The position numbers were made by a program, and so were the translations under genes. 64,000 nt of DNA, taken from NCBI GenBank assembly GCA_029851415.1, contig CM056742.1, positions 55,864,454 to 55,928,453 on the forward strand. Reading direction: 5' to 3'. The DNA comes from Eretmocerus hayati (taxonomy: Eukaryota; Arthropoda; Insecta; Hymenoptera; Aphelinidae). Positions 45,652 through 55,689 of this stretch are shown in pieces. Below the pieces are notes generated by a model. It was given only the letters and a program-made list of their open reading frames with translations, made no database searches and was not told the DNA's origin. Numbering within the stretch: position 1 is the first letter of the stretch; each line of letters starts with the position of its first letter.

Positions 45652-48600
45652 CTTCATCCAAGCCAACCTCAGGAGAAGGGGGGAAGCTTGTGACCTCCTA
45701 CACACTGCCGCCAAAGAAGGGGGTATCGATGTTCTGATCATCTCCGAACCGCCTCGGGAGCGCGAACTTTTCCGTTCCACATTCGATCACTGGGGGACCG
45801 CTGTAATTCAGATCACGAATCCCGCGATCCGCGAGACTGAACCAGCTGTTAGTGGCCGCGGTTATGCTCGAAAGACCATAGGGGGCACAGCTGTATACAG
45901 CTGCTACTACTCACCGTCGCTCAAGACGCACGAATTTGAAGACGAGCTCCACGACCTAGAAGAGGATGTGAGGCAATGGGGGGGGGGGCCCAGTTATAAT
46001 CGCGGGAGATTTCAACTCCAAGGAACCGACTTGGAGCGGGGGGCCGCGCGATAGACGGGGGGTAATACTCGCTGATGCCATGGAGGCATTGGGATTAGTG
46101 CTCGCGAACGAGACGGGGGTTATCACCTATTACCGGCACGACACTCGGTCCCGGGAGGGAGGTTCATCATCGGTCCTCGACCTGACGTTCATGAGCCCGT
46201 CGCTCATGGGACGTATGACATCGTGGGAAGTTCTGGACACGGAAACACTGAGCGACCATCGACATATTCGGTTTCGACTTAGGACTGACGGACAGAGACA
46301 GACGACACGCAGAACGCGACCAACGGGGTGGCAGGTACGGAAGCTGGACGAGGGAGAATTCCGGGAATCGATAGAAACAGTCGAAGATCTCCCGATGAAC
46401 TCCGCCTCGGACGAGGCTGTGGCGATGGTAACATCCGCCATCACGAGGGCTTGCGACGCCTCGATGCCTCGCAGGACAACACCATGTTTCTGGAGGAAAC
46501 CAGAGTACTGGATCACCGATGAGATCAAGGCTCTACGAAGAACGAGCAACAAGAAAAGGAGGACCGCATGGCGATCAAGGAAGCTGCAACGACCATCGCT
46601 GGCGGAAGATGACAGAGCGTACAAAGAAGCAAAGAAGGCTCTCGTTCTAGCCATCCGGAGGAGCAAAGAGAAGTGCTGGGGTGAACTGTGCGACATGGTT
46701 AACGAAGACCCCTGGGGCACGCCATATCGCGTGGTCATGTCAAAGGTCCGACCCCGGAGGGGCAACCCAGCACCGACCGATGCAGCAACATTGCGCACCA
46801 TCGTGGAAGACCTCTTCCCAGCAGGAGAACCCAGAGTTACATTCCCTACGGAGAGCGAAGACCCCATCCCGCTCTTCACTATGCAAGAGCTACTCATAGC
46901 GGCGAAGAGAATGCCGAACGGCAAAGCCCCTGGCCTGGATGGCATCCCAAACGAGGCTCTGAAACTGGTCTTCAAATACAACCCAGATTTACTCCTCGAC
47001 CTCTTCAACATCTGTCTGAGCGCGGGAACTTTCCCGGACAAGTGGAAACGCCAGAAGCTGGTCCTGATACCTAAGGGTCAAGGAGGTCAACGCCCTCTCA
47101 GCATGCTCGACAATATCGGGAAAATGTACGAGAGGATGGTGCTCAACAGGGTGGAAAAAGCCTACGAAGAAGGCGGTGGGCTATCACCAATGCAGTTCGG
47201 GTTCCGGAAGGGACGGAGCACTGTGCACGCGATCGAGGCGGTCCAAGAACGGGTTCAAGCGTCGGTAGGGAACCCATACCAAGGAAGAGGAGGATTCTGT
47301 GCCATCATTGCGTTGGACATAAAGAACGCATTCAACTGCGCGAGCTGGGAGCGAGTCTATCAATCCCAAGCCGGTAAAGTGCCCCCCTATCTACTAGCCG
47401 TCACGAGCGACTACCTGCGGAACAGGACCCTCGTGTACGACACCGACGAGGGACAAGAGATTCGGGTACTGTCCGCCGGAATCGGACAGGGATCGGTCTC
47501 CGGGCCGTTCAACTGGAACACCCAGTATGACAGCTTACTGTCTATCGAACTGCCAGAAGGAGTGGTAATAGTGGCTTTCGCGGACGACGCGGGACTCATA
47601 GTATGGGCTGACAACGAGGAACTCTTGGGTAGACGCGCGAACGAAGCGCTGGCCTGAGTCTACGAGTGGATGACTAGCAGGCTTCTGGAGCTCGCTGTCA
47701 AGAAGTGCGAAGCAATCGTGGTCACAAGGCGTAGGAAGTTTGACTTACCCCGGTTTTATATCAACGGGCAAGAGATTCCACGGAAGACAGAGCTGAAATA
47801 CCTCGGTGTATGGCTCGACGACAAGTGGTCGTTCAAGAAGCACATACAGGAAGCCGCCCAGAAGGCGAGCAGGGTCGGTGCGGCGCTCCAGCGGCTCATG
47901 CCGAATATCGGAGGACCCAAGGAAAAGAGGCGCGCACTTCTCAACACCGTCACTACCTCCATCATGCTGTACGGTGCCCCCGTGTGGGGGAAGAGAGTAG
48001 AGAAGACCATAATCGAGAAGAGAATGGGGCCTGTCCACCGAAGAGCGGCCCTGAGGAGTATCCGTGCCTACCGCACTGTGTCAGGAGATGCGGCTTACGT
48101 ATTGGCGAGTACTCCGCCCATCCACTCGCTCGTCGCGGAGCGAGTGAGGATCCGGGACCGCCAAAAAGTGATCGGAGCCGAACGAGTACTCACTCCGACG
48201 ATGAAGGAGATCATCCGCGACAACGAGAAGGAAACCACCCTTGAGCATTGGCAAACTGAGTGGGATTCGCCATTTGCAAACGGCAGATGGACGCACCGGC
48301 TGATCCGTGACGTAGCCAAGTGGGCGGAACGCATTCACGGAGAGATGGACTACTGGACGACGCAGGTACTGAGCGATCATGGTTGCTTCGGTTCCTATCT
48401 AACCAGGTTCAAGAAGAGGACGACCCCAGCATGTCAGTCATGCGGGGACGAATGGGATGACGCCGAACATGCCCTGTTCAAGTGCAGCAACACCCGGAGA
48501 GAGCGCGCCGAGCTGGATGTATGGCTGGGTGCTCAACTAACACCTGAGAATCTCGTCCCGTACTTGCTCCGCAACCAGGAGACATGGGATAGACTCACCG

Positions 48601-48674
48601 GATACATCAAGCTGGTGATGACCCGCAAAGAAGAGAAGGAGAGGGAAGTAAGGCGCCTCGAAGCAGGCGAATGA
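45640..48674 (+). pseudogene. Family C ORF2 (C8): EEP-RT with two lesions
   Basis: It starts ATGGCTAAC, overlapping the ORF1 stop. A G run near 45979-45988, longer than that in C9, shifts the frame in the endonuclease domain just before GDFN. A CGA to TGA change at about 47655 stops it after the RT palm. Otherwise it parallels C9, with SVLDLTF, KAPGLDGIPNEAL, IALDIKNAF, FADD and CQSCGDEWDD. Few lesions suggest recent insertion. Confidence 0.85.
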
Positions 48675-49131
48675 CAGTGACTCTGCCGATTGAAACAGAA
48701 GAGGTCCAAATGGTTCCAGGAGGAATATGATGGACTGAAGAGGGAAGGAAGAAGAGAGAAGAAAGAAGAAAGAAGGATGAAGAGATGGAAGAAGATCGAA
48801 GGAGGAGAAACAACCCCTGCGAGTCGTGAGAAGAGGGACGCTCGATCCTGAGCGCGAGACGCCACCGGTCCTGAAGTAATGCTCACGCGGTGCCGGGTCC
48901 GGATTGGTAAGTTGGTGGATCTCTCCCTTGTCCGATGGCCAGCGCCAAAGGGGAAAGGAGAGAGGGTTTATCTGGTACGGATGGCCGCATCGATGCGGAA
49001 TCCAGCCCGGAAGCCTTGAGAAGTATCGGCCAGGCGTAATTGTCCGTCCGGAACCTCTCTGTGGCTACGTCGCAGCGTATTCACCCTACAACCACCTAAA
49101 AAAAAAAAAAAAAAAAAAAGAGAGAGAGAGA

Positions 49132-49180
49132 TAGATAGACGTCCTTTATTCGCCCGGAGGCAAAAATCAAATATCACAGG

Positions 49181-49183
<3 letters not shown>
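49132..49183 (-). mobile_element. Family A micro-fragment (about 52 bp)
   Basis: (ATAG)n tail, TTTATT, the hairpin GCC-loop-GGC and some 20 more bases, bounded by (GA)n on both sides. It is an extremely 5'-truncated family A insertion, present again at 54588. Confidence 0.75.
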
Positions 49184-49215
<32 letters not shown>

Positions 49216-49216
49216 G
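49184..49216. repeat. (GA)n tract
   Basis: GA tract ahead of the truncated 5' end of C9. Confidence 0.9.
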
Positions 49217-49288
49217 CCCTCAACCAGAGATGCGGCACGACCCTCAACCAGAGATGCGGCACGACCCTCAACCAGAGATGCGGCACGA
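49217..49288 (+). repeat. 24-bp direct repeat, three exact units
   Basis: Unit ccctcaaccagagatgcggc plus acga, in frame with ORF1 (PSTRDAAR three times). C8 has no such repeat at this point. Confidence 0.9.
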
Positions 49289-50608
49289 CAGAGGAGTGGA
49301 AACGAGGCAGGCGATCTCATGGGGAAATGGGAAGACCTGAAAACGTGCCGGGAAGAGACGGAGGAGAAGACATATCTCCTCCTCGAGCACTTCAACTTGG
49401 TTATAGGAATAGCCGAGTCTGTTTCCACCAATCCAGAAGGGACCAAGGGTGACATCGAAGAGCTCAAGAAGATAGGCCACGCGCTCGAAGGCCTACTCGC
49501 GACAGACAAGGCGAAGCGGGCTGCTTTCGAGACAACGTTCCTCGAAACGGAAAAGACCCTGAAAGCGAGGGGGAATATGCAGCCTCCGGTCACAAGAAAA
49601 CCGGCCGCGTCGGGTAGTGGCTTCCAGGGGAGGGGGGCAGGGAAACCGGAATCGCGACCGGGAAAACAACGCGGTTCGAAGGCGACGCGATACGGTCCTC
49701 CACCGGGAGGTCTCGGAACACCGCGCTCGACATCAACGCCCAATCGGCCCGAGCAGAATGGGCCTTGGAAGGAAGTGGTGTCAAAGAAACAAGCGAGAAG
49801 GGCAAAGAAGAGCGGTAGATCGGACGATGCCGCCGGGAAGAAAGCGAAAATGAAGCCGAGAAGGGTGAAGCCCGAAGCCGTCCTCGTTACGGCCAAACAA
49901 GGTGGGCTAACCTACGCAGACATGCTGCGCAGGATAAAAACGGATGACCTCGATGAAGAAGTGGGCTCCAAGGTCACGGGCATCCGCAAGACCCAAGAAG
50001 GCCAAGTCCTTCTTGAACTCAAGAAGGGCACCGATGTCGCCGCCGTCAAGGCAGCCTTGGCACCAGTCGTCGGGCAAGAAGGAGCTGTCCACTGTCTAGC
50101 AAACAGCACGACCCTCGAGGTTCTCGGAGTCGACTACGATGTCGACATAATCAAGGTGCGGGATGACCTCGCGAAGGCCCCACCAGAAAACGAGAAGGGT
50201 GCCGTTGTAGTCAAGTCCATCCGGAGTGGCTACCGCGGCACCCAAACCGCTGTTGTCTCGATCGCAACGAGACTGGCCCACCATCTCCTCGACTGGAAGG
50301 AGCCAAAGGTTGGATGGGGCAGAGTCAGGATCCGCGAGAAGGGTGGCATCCCACGGTGCTATAACTGCTTAGAGTACGGGCACAAGGCCTCGGGGTGCAA
50401 AAAAGAGAAGGCAGAGGAACGGAAACCAAAACTCTGCTTCCAATGCGGCGAACCAGGGCACCTTGCTGCGATTTGCAAGGAAAAACCAAAATGCCTAAGC
50501 TGTGCGGCGATCGGGTCCAAATCTGACCACAGATCTGGGGCCAGCAACTGCACTGCGTACCAGCGGGCAAGAACCACATATAGACGCAGGAAGGGAAGAA
50601 ATGGCTAG
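49217..50608 (+). CDS. Family C ORF1 (gag, C9), 5'-truncated
   Basis: An open frame from the truncation to TAG at 50606-50608; the first in-frame ATG at 49319 would give 429 residues. The helical segment DLKTCREETEEKTYLLLEH, a gag core (YADMLRRIKTDDLDEEVGSK), and zinc knuckles at about residues 347-360, 373-386 and 392-411 are intact. It resembles R1-clade gag and is expected to bind element RNA. The N-terminal third present in C8 is absent. Confidence 0.85.
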   Translation, partial: PSTRDAARPSTRDAARPSTRDAARQRSGNEAGDLMGKWEDLKTCREETEEKTYLLLEHFNLVIGIAESVSTNPEGTKGDIEELKKIGHALEGLLATDKAKRAAFETTFLETEKTLKARGNMQPPVTRKPAASGSGFQGRGAGKPESRPGKQRGSKATRYGPPPGGLGTPRSTSTPNRPEQNGPWKEVVSKKQARRAKKSGRSDDAAGKKAKMKPRRVKPEAVLVTAKQGGLTYADMLRRIKTDDLDEEVGSKVTGIRKTQEGQVLLELKKGTDVAAVKAALAPVVGQEGAVHCLANSTTLEVLGVDYDVDIIKVRDDLAKAPPENEKGAVVVKSIRSGYRGTQTAVVSIATRLAHHLLDWKEPKVGWGRVRIREKGGIPRCYNCLEYGHKASGCKKEKAEERKPKLCFQCGEPGHLAAICKEKPKCLSCAAIGSKSDHRSGASNCTAYQRARTTYRRRKGRNG

Positions 50609-53600
50609 CTTCATCCAAGCCAACCTCAGGAAGAGCGGGGACGCAGACGATCTCCTACACGCTGTAGCCAAAGAAGGAGGGATCGATGTTCTGATTATCT
50701 CCGAACCGCCTCGGAAGCGCGAATTTTCTCGATCCACATTCGATCACTGGAGGACAGCCGTAATGCAGATCATGAATCCTGCGATCCGTGAGACTGGACC
50801 AGCTGTTAGTGGCCGCGGTTTTGCTCGAAAGACCATAGAGGGCACAGCAGTCTACAGCTGCTACTATTCGCCGTCGCTCAAGATACACGAATTCGAAGAC
50901 GAGCTCCATGACCTAGAAGAGGATGTGAGGCAATGGGGGGGCCCAGTTATAATCGCGGGGGATTTCAACTCCAAGGAACCGACTTGGAGCGGGGGGCCGC
51001 GTGATAGACGGGGGGTAATACTCGCTGATGCCATGGAGGCATTGGGATTAGTGCTCGCGAACGAGACGGGGGTTATCACCTACTACCGACACGACACTCG
51101 GTCCAGGGAGGGAGGTTCGTCTTCGGTCCTCGACCTGACGTTCATGAGCCCGTCGCTCATGGGACGTATGACATCGTGGGAGGTTCTGGACACGGAAACA
51201 TTGAGTGACCATCGACATATTCGGTTTCGGCTTAGGACTGACAGACAGAGACAGACGACACACAGACCGCGACCGACGGGGTGGCAGGTACGCAAGCTGG
51301 ATGAGGGGAAATTCCGGGAATCGATAGGAACAGCCGAAGATCTCCCGATGAACATCACCGCGGACGAGGCTGTGGATATGGTGACGACCACCATCACAAG
51401 AGCTTGTGACGCATCGATGCCTCGCAAGACAACATCATGCTTTTGGAGGAAACCAGAGTACTGGATCACCGACGAGATAAAAGCCCTACGAAGAACGAGC
51501 AATAAGAAGAGGAGAACCGCGTGGCGATCAAGGAAACTAAAACGACCATCACTGGGGGAAGATGATAGGGCGTACAGAGAAGCAAAGAAGGCTCTCGTTC
51601 TAGCCATCCGGAGAAGCAAAGAGAAGTGCTGGGGTGAATTGTGCGACATGGTTAATGGAGACCCGTGGGGTACGCCATACCGCGTGGTCATGTCCAAGGT
51701 CCGACCCCGGAGGGGCAACCCAGCACCGACTGATGCAGCTACCTTGCGCAGCATCGTGGAAGACCTCTTTCCAGCAGGAGAACCCAGAGTGACATTCCCT
51801 CCCGAGAGCGAAGATCCCATCCCGCTCTTTACTATGCAAGAGCTACTCATAGCGGCGAAGAGGCTGCCAAACGGCAAGGCCCCTGGCCTGGACGGCATTC
51901 CAAACGAGGCTCTGAAACTGGTCTTCAAATACAACCCAGATTCACTCCTCGACCTCTTCAACATCTGTCTGAGCGCGGGAAATTTCCCGGATAAGTGGAA
52001 ACGCCAGAAGCTGGTCCTGATACCTAAAAGTCAAGGAGGTCAACGCCCTCTCAGCATGCTCGACAATATCGGGAAAATGTACGAGAGGATGGTGCTCAAC
52101 AGGGTGGAAAAAGCCTACGAAGAGAGCGGCGGGCTATCACCAATGCAGTTTGGGTTCCGGAAGGGACGAAGCACTGTGCACGCGATCGAGGAGGTCCAAG
52201 AGCGGGTTCAAGCGTCGGTAGGGAACCCATACCAAGGAAGAGGAGGATTCTGTGCCATTATTGCGTTGGACATAAAGAACGCGTTCAACTGCGCGAGCTG
52301 GGAGCGAGTCTATCAATCCCAAGCAGGTAAAGTGCCGCCCTATCTACTAGCCATCACGAGTGACTATCTGCGGAACAGGACACTCGTGTACGACACCGAC
52401 GAGGGACAAGAGATCCGGGAACTGTCCGCCGGAATTGGACAGGGATCGGTTTCCGGGCCGTTCAACTGGAACACCCAGTACGACAGTTTACTGTCTATTG
52501 AACTGCCCGAAGGAGTGATAATAGTGGCTTTCGCGGACGACGCGGGGCTCATAGTCTGGTCCGACAACGAGGAACTCTTGGGTAGACGCGCAAACGAAGC
52601 GCTGGCCCGAGTCTACGAGTGGATGGTCAGCAGGCTCCTAGAGCTTGCGGTCAAGAAGTGCAAAGCAATCGTGGTCACAAGACGCAGGAAGTTTGACTTG
52701 CCCCACTTTTACATCAACGGGCAAGAGATCCCACGCAAGACAGAGCTGAAATACCTCGGCGTATGGCTTGACGACAAGTGGTCGTTCAAGAAGCACATCC
52801 AGGAGGCCGCTCAAAAAGCGAGCAGGGTTGGTGCGGCGCTTCAACGGTTGATGCCGAATATCGGAGGAGCCAAGGAAAAGAGGCGCGCACTTCTCAACAC
52901 CGTCAGCACCTCTATCATGCTCTACGGTGCACCCGTGTGGGGAAAGAGAATAGAGAAGACCATCATCGAGAAGAAGATGGGGCCTGTCCACCGGAGAGCG
53001 GCCCTGAGAAGTATCCGTGCCTACCGCACCGTATCAGGAGATGCGGCTTACGTATTGGCGAGTACACCGCCCATCCACTTGCTCGTCGCGGAGCGAGTGA
53101 GGATCTGGGACCGCCAGAAAGTGATCGGAGCCGAACGAGTACTCACCCCGACGATGAAGGAGATTATCCGCGACAACGAGAAGGAAACCACCCTTGAGCA
53201 TTGGCAAACTGAGTGGGATTCGCCATTTGCGAACGGCAGATGGACGCACCGGCTGATCCGTGACGTAGCCAAGTGGGCGGAACGCACTCACGGAGAGATG
53301 GACTACTGGACGACGCGGGCACTGAGCGATCATGGTTGCTTCGGTTCCTATCTAACCAGGTTCAAGAAGAGGACGACCCCAGCATGTCAGTCATGCGGGG
53401 ATGAATGGGATGACGCCGAACATGCCCTGTTCAAGTGCAGCGACACCCGGAGAGAGCGCGCCGAGCTGGATGAATGGCTGGGTGCTCAACTAACACCCGA
53501 GAATCTCGTCCCGTACTTGCTCCGCAACCAGGAGACATGGGATAGACTCACCGGATACATCAAGATGGTGATGACCCGCAAAGAAGAGAAAGAGAGGGAA

Positions 53601-53633
53601 GTAAGGCGCCTCGAAGTAGGCGAATCACAGTGA
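50601..53633 (+). CDS. Family C ORF2 (C9): intact R1-like EEP-RT, 1010 aa
   Basis: The start ATGGCTAGC at 50601 overlaps the ORF1 stop by eight bases in another frame. The EEP endonuclease spans about residues 1-215 (GDFNSKEPTWSG near 119, SVLDLTF near 174, LSDHRHI near 201). The RT runs from KAPGLDGIPNEAL near 425 through IALDIKNAF near 554 and GIGQGSVSGPFNW near 615 to the catalytic FADD near 643. A Cys/His motif, CQSCGDEWDDAEHALFKC, stands near 928. The order EEP, RT, C-terminal CCHC and the GPFNW variant fit the R1 group. All key residues are present, so it may be functional. Confidence 0.9.
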   Translation: MASFIQANLRKSGDADDLLHAVAKEGGIDVLIISEPPRKREFSRSTFDHWRTAVMQIMNPAIRETGPAVSGRGFARKTIEGTAVYSCYYSPSLKIHEFEDELHDLEEDVRQWGGPVIIAGDFNSKEPTWSGGPRDRRGVILADAMEALGLVLANETGVITYYRHDTRSREGGSSSVLDLTFMSPSLMGRMTSWEVLDTETLSDHRHIRFRLRTDRQRQTTHRPRPTGWQVRKLDEGKFRESIGTAEDLPMNITADEAVDMVTTTITRACDASMPRKTTSCFWRKPEYWITDEIKALRRTSNKKRRTAWRSRKLKRPSLGEDDRAYREAKKALVLAIRRSKEKCWGELCDMVNGDPWGTPYRVVMSKVRPRRGNPAPTDAATLRSIVEDLFPAGEPRVTFPPESEDPIPLFTMQELLIAAKRLPNGKAPGLDGIPNEALKLVFKYNPDSLLDLFNICLSAGNFPDKWKRQKLVLIPKSQGGQRPLSMLDNIGKMYERMVLNRVEKAYEESGGLSPMQFGFRKGRSTVHAIEEVQERVQASVGNPYQGRGGFCAIIALDIKNAFNCASWERVYQSQAGKVPPYLLAITSDYLRNRTLVYDTDEGQEIRELSAGIGQGSVSGPFNWNTQYDSLLSIELPEGVIIVAFADDAGLIVWSDNEELLGRRANEALARVYEWMVSRLLELAVKKCKAIVVTRRRKFDLPHFYINGQEIPRKTELKYLGVWLDDKWSFKKHIQEAAQKASRVGAALQRLMPNIGGAKEKRRALLNTVSTSIMLYGAPVWGKRIEKTIIEKKMGPVHRRAALRSIRAYRTVSGDAAYVLASTPPIHLLVAERVRIWDRQKVIGAERVLTPTMKEIIRDNEKETTLEHWQTEWDSPFANGRWTHRLIRDVAKWAERTHGEMDYWTTRALSDHGCFGSYLTRFKKRTTPACQSCGDEWDDAEHALFKCSDTRRERAELDEWLGAQLTPENLVPYLLRNQETWDRLTGYIKMVMTRKEEKEREVRRLEVGESQ

Positions 53634-54099
53634 CTCTGCCGATTGAAACAGAAGAGGCCCAAATGATTCCAGGAAGAATCTGATGCACTGAAGAGGGAAG
53701 AAAGAAGAAAGAAGAGAGAAGAAAGAAGAAAGAGAGGGAACAATGGAGAATGAAGACAGAAGATGCCGACAAGTGGCCGAAGAGAGAAGATGGAGAAGAG
53801 GAACGCTCGCAATCGAGCGCGAGACATGCCGCTCATCCTGAAGTAATGCTCACGCGGTTCCGGGATGAGATGGTAGGTGCAGGTGGATCTCCTTCTTGAT
53901 TGCCCGATGCCCTAGGTATCGGACATCGAGGGGAGAGGGATATTACACGGCCGGGCCCACCTCTCGGTGGGCCCCACCCAAACCCGTGTCCCGCCTGGTA
54001 TGGCCTGCGTGGGCTATGCGTAGTCCGCGTAAGCTGAACCAGTCCGGTGTCTGGGGACGGATCCGAGGGATCCTGAGGCAGATTCTGCCCTCTAACCAC

Positions 54100-54140
<41 letters not shown>

Positions 54141-54141
<1 letters not shown>

Positions 54142-54579
54142 GAACAGAAGAGGTCCAAATTGTTCCAGAAGGAACATGATGCTCTGAAGAGGGAAGGAAG
54201 AAGAAAGAAGAGAGAAGAGAGAAGATCGAAGAAAGAAGAATGAAGAGCAGGAAGAAGACCATGGAAGGAGGAACAAGACCTGCGAGTCCTGAAGAGAAAG
54301 CCACTCGATCTAGAGCGCGAGACGCCGCCGGTCCTGAAGTAATGCTCACGCGGTCCCGGGGCCGGATTGGTAAGTTGGTGGATCTCTCCCTTGTCCGATG
54401 GCCAGCGCCAAAGGGGAAAGGAGAGAGGGTTTATCTGGTACGGATGGCCGCATCGATGCGGAATCCAGCCCGGAAGCCTTGAGAAGTATCGGCCAGGCGT
54501 AATTGTCCGTCCGGAACCTCTCTGTGGCTACGTCGCAGCGTATTCACCCTACAACCACCTAAAAAAAAGAAAAAAAAAA
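54141..54579 (+). mobile_element. Family C fragment C10, chimeric 3' UTR
   Basis: It begins cgaacagaagagg..., exactly like C11. From about 54362 onward it is essentially identical to the 3' end of C8, including the adjacent A micro-fragment. Ends accaccta plus interrupted poly(A). Confidence 0.85.
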
Positions 54580-54587
54580 GAGAGAGA

Positions 54588-54636
54588 TAGATAGACGTCC
54601 TTTATTCGCCCGGAGGCAAAAATCAAATATCACAGG

Positions 54637-54639
<3 letters not shown>
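54588..54639 (-). mobile_element. Family A micro-fragment, second copy
   Basis: Same content and edges as the fragment at 49132-49183, again after a family C poly(A) and short GA tract. It is a duplicate rather than an independent insertion. Confidence 0.8.

Positions 54640-54686
<47 letters not shown>
54640..54686. repeat. (GA)n tract
   Basis: GA tract between the A micro-fragment and C11. Confidence 0.95.
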
Positions 54687-54687
<1 letters not shown>

Positions 54688-55151
54688 GAACAGAAGAGGT
54701 CCAAATTGTTCCAGAAGGAACATGATGCTCTGAAGAGGGAAGGAAGAAGAAAGAAGAGAGAAGAGAGAAGATCGAAGAAAGAAGAATGAAGAGCAGGAAG
54801 AAGACCATGGAAGGAGGAACAAGACCTGCGAGTCCTGAAGAGAGAGCCACTCGATCTAGAGCGCGAGACGCCGCCGGTCCTGAAGTAATGCTCACGCGGT
54901 CCCGGGGCCGGATTGGTAAGTTTGGTGGATCTCTCCCTTGCCCAATGGCCGATGCCAACGGAGTGGGGAAGAGAGGGTTTTAATCGGAAGGGGTGGCCGT
55001 ATCGATGCGGATCCCAGCCCGGTACTGTTGGGGGGGCCACGGACAAGCCGTATTGACCGAGACCTCACCAACCCGGAGAAGCAAAATGGTCGCTTCCCGG
55101 AAGAACGTCGCAGCGTTGTTCGCCCTACAACCACCTGAAAAAAAAAAAAAA
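54687..55151 (+). mobile_element. Family C fragment C11, 3' UTR
   Basis: Same 5' truncation point as C10. The 3' half is a divergent type II module (ggccgatgccaacggagtgg) ending accacctg plus poly(A), then (GA)n. Confidence 0.85.
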
Positions 55152-55689
55152 GAGAGAGAGAGAGAGCGATTGATTGATTGATTAACGATTCATTCATGCC
55201 GTGGTCACAGCAGACCGTATGGCAAAAGGTACAAAACTACATTTCTATAAAATAGTTCGATTTCTAACAAAATAGATTAATATGATAACATTTTTAGACT
55301 TAATGGATGAAATAAGGTAGATCTAACTTACTTCAATATTATTCTCACTCAAACACGCATTAAGGACAATGGGTTGTGCGAACAGAACTAGGCAATTATA
55401 AGACTCAACAATTTCGAAAAATAGGCAATTCATTCAAGGCAAACTCGATATCCAAACACGCTGCGAACACACTCCATTTATACTTCCATCTCGTGGAAAT
55501 GAGTCGAGACAGCATTTTTGAATGTATCAAAAGGGGTTTTCAGACGGATCTGAACGGGAATAGTTTCCCATATTCGAATCCGAGTGGATTGATTCCGCTC
55601 TGAGCGACGTACTTCATCGTTCAAAGGTTTAAACAGATCTCTTAAATACCGTGGAGTTCCGGTGGAAAATACTTTATAAGTCTGTACGC

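Larger units (their letters stand above)
43505..49119 (+). mobile_element. Family C copy C8, full length or nearly so
   Basis: It begins after a GA tract with ccccgtaggggg, followed by about 260 bp of 5' UTR rich in CA. ORF1, ORF2, a type II 3' UTR and a poly(A) of about 20 bases precede (GA)n. It is the only C copy here with a complete 5' end. Confidence 0.85.
49217..54130 (+). mobile_element. Family C copy C9, 5'-truncated with intact ORF2
   Basis: It begins within ORF1 with a 24-bp triplication, has open ORF1 and ORF2, a type I 3' UTR, and a poly(A) of about 28 bases before (GA)n. It is the best-preserved C copy in coding terms. Confidence 0.9.

Noticed and set aside
46130..47041. 303-codon minus-strand ORF (also at 28649-29560 and 51083-51964)
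   Set aside because: It lies exactly antisense to the conserved ORF2 of family C in three copies, has no motifs, and follows from the codon bias of the sense strand.
49217..49288. CRISPR-like array (three 24-bp repeats)
   Set aside because: The units are contiguous without spacers, are in frame with a gag ORF, and the genome is eukaryotic.
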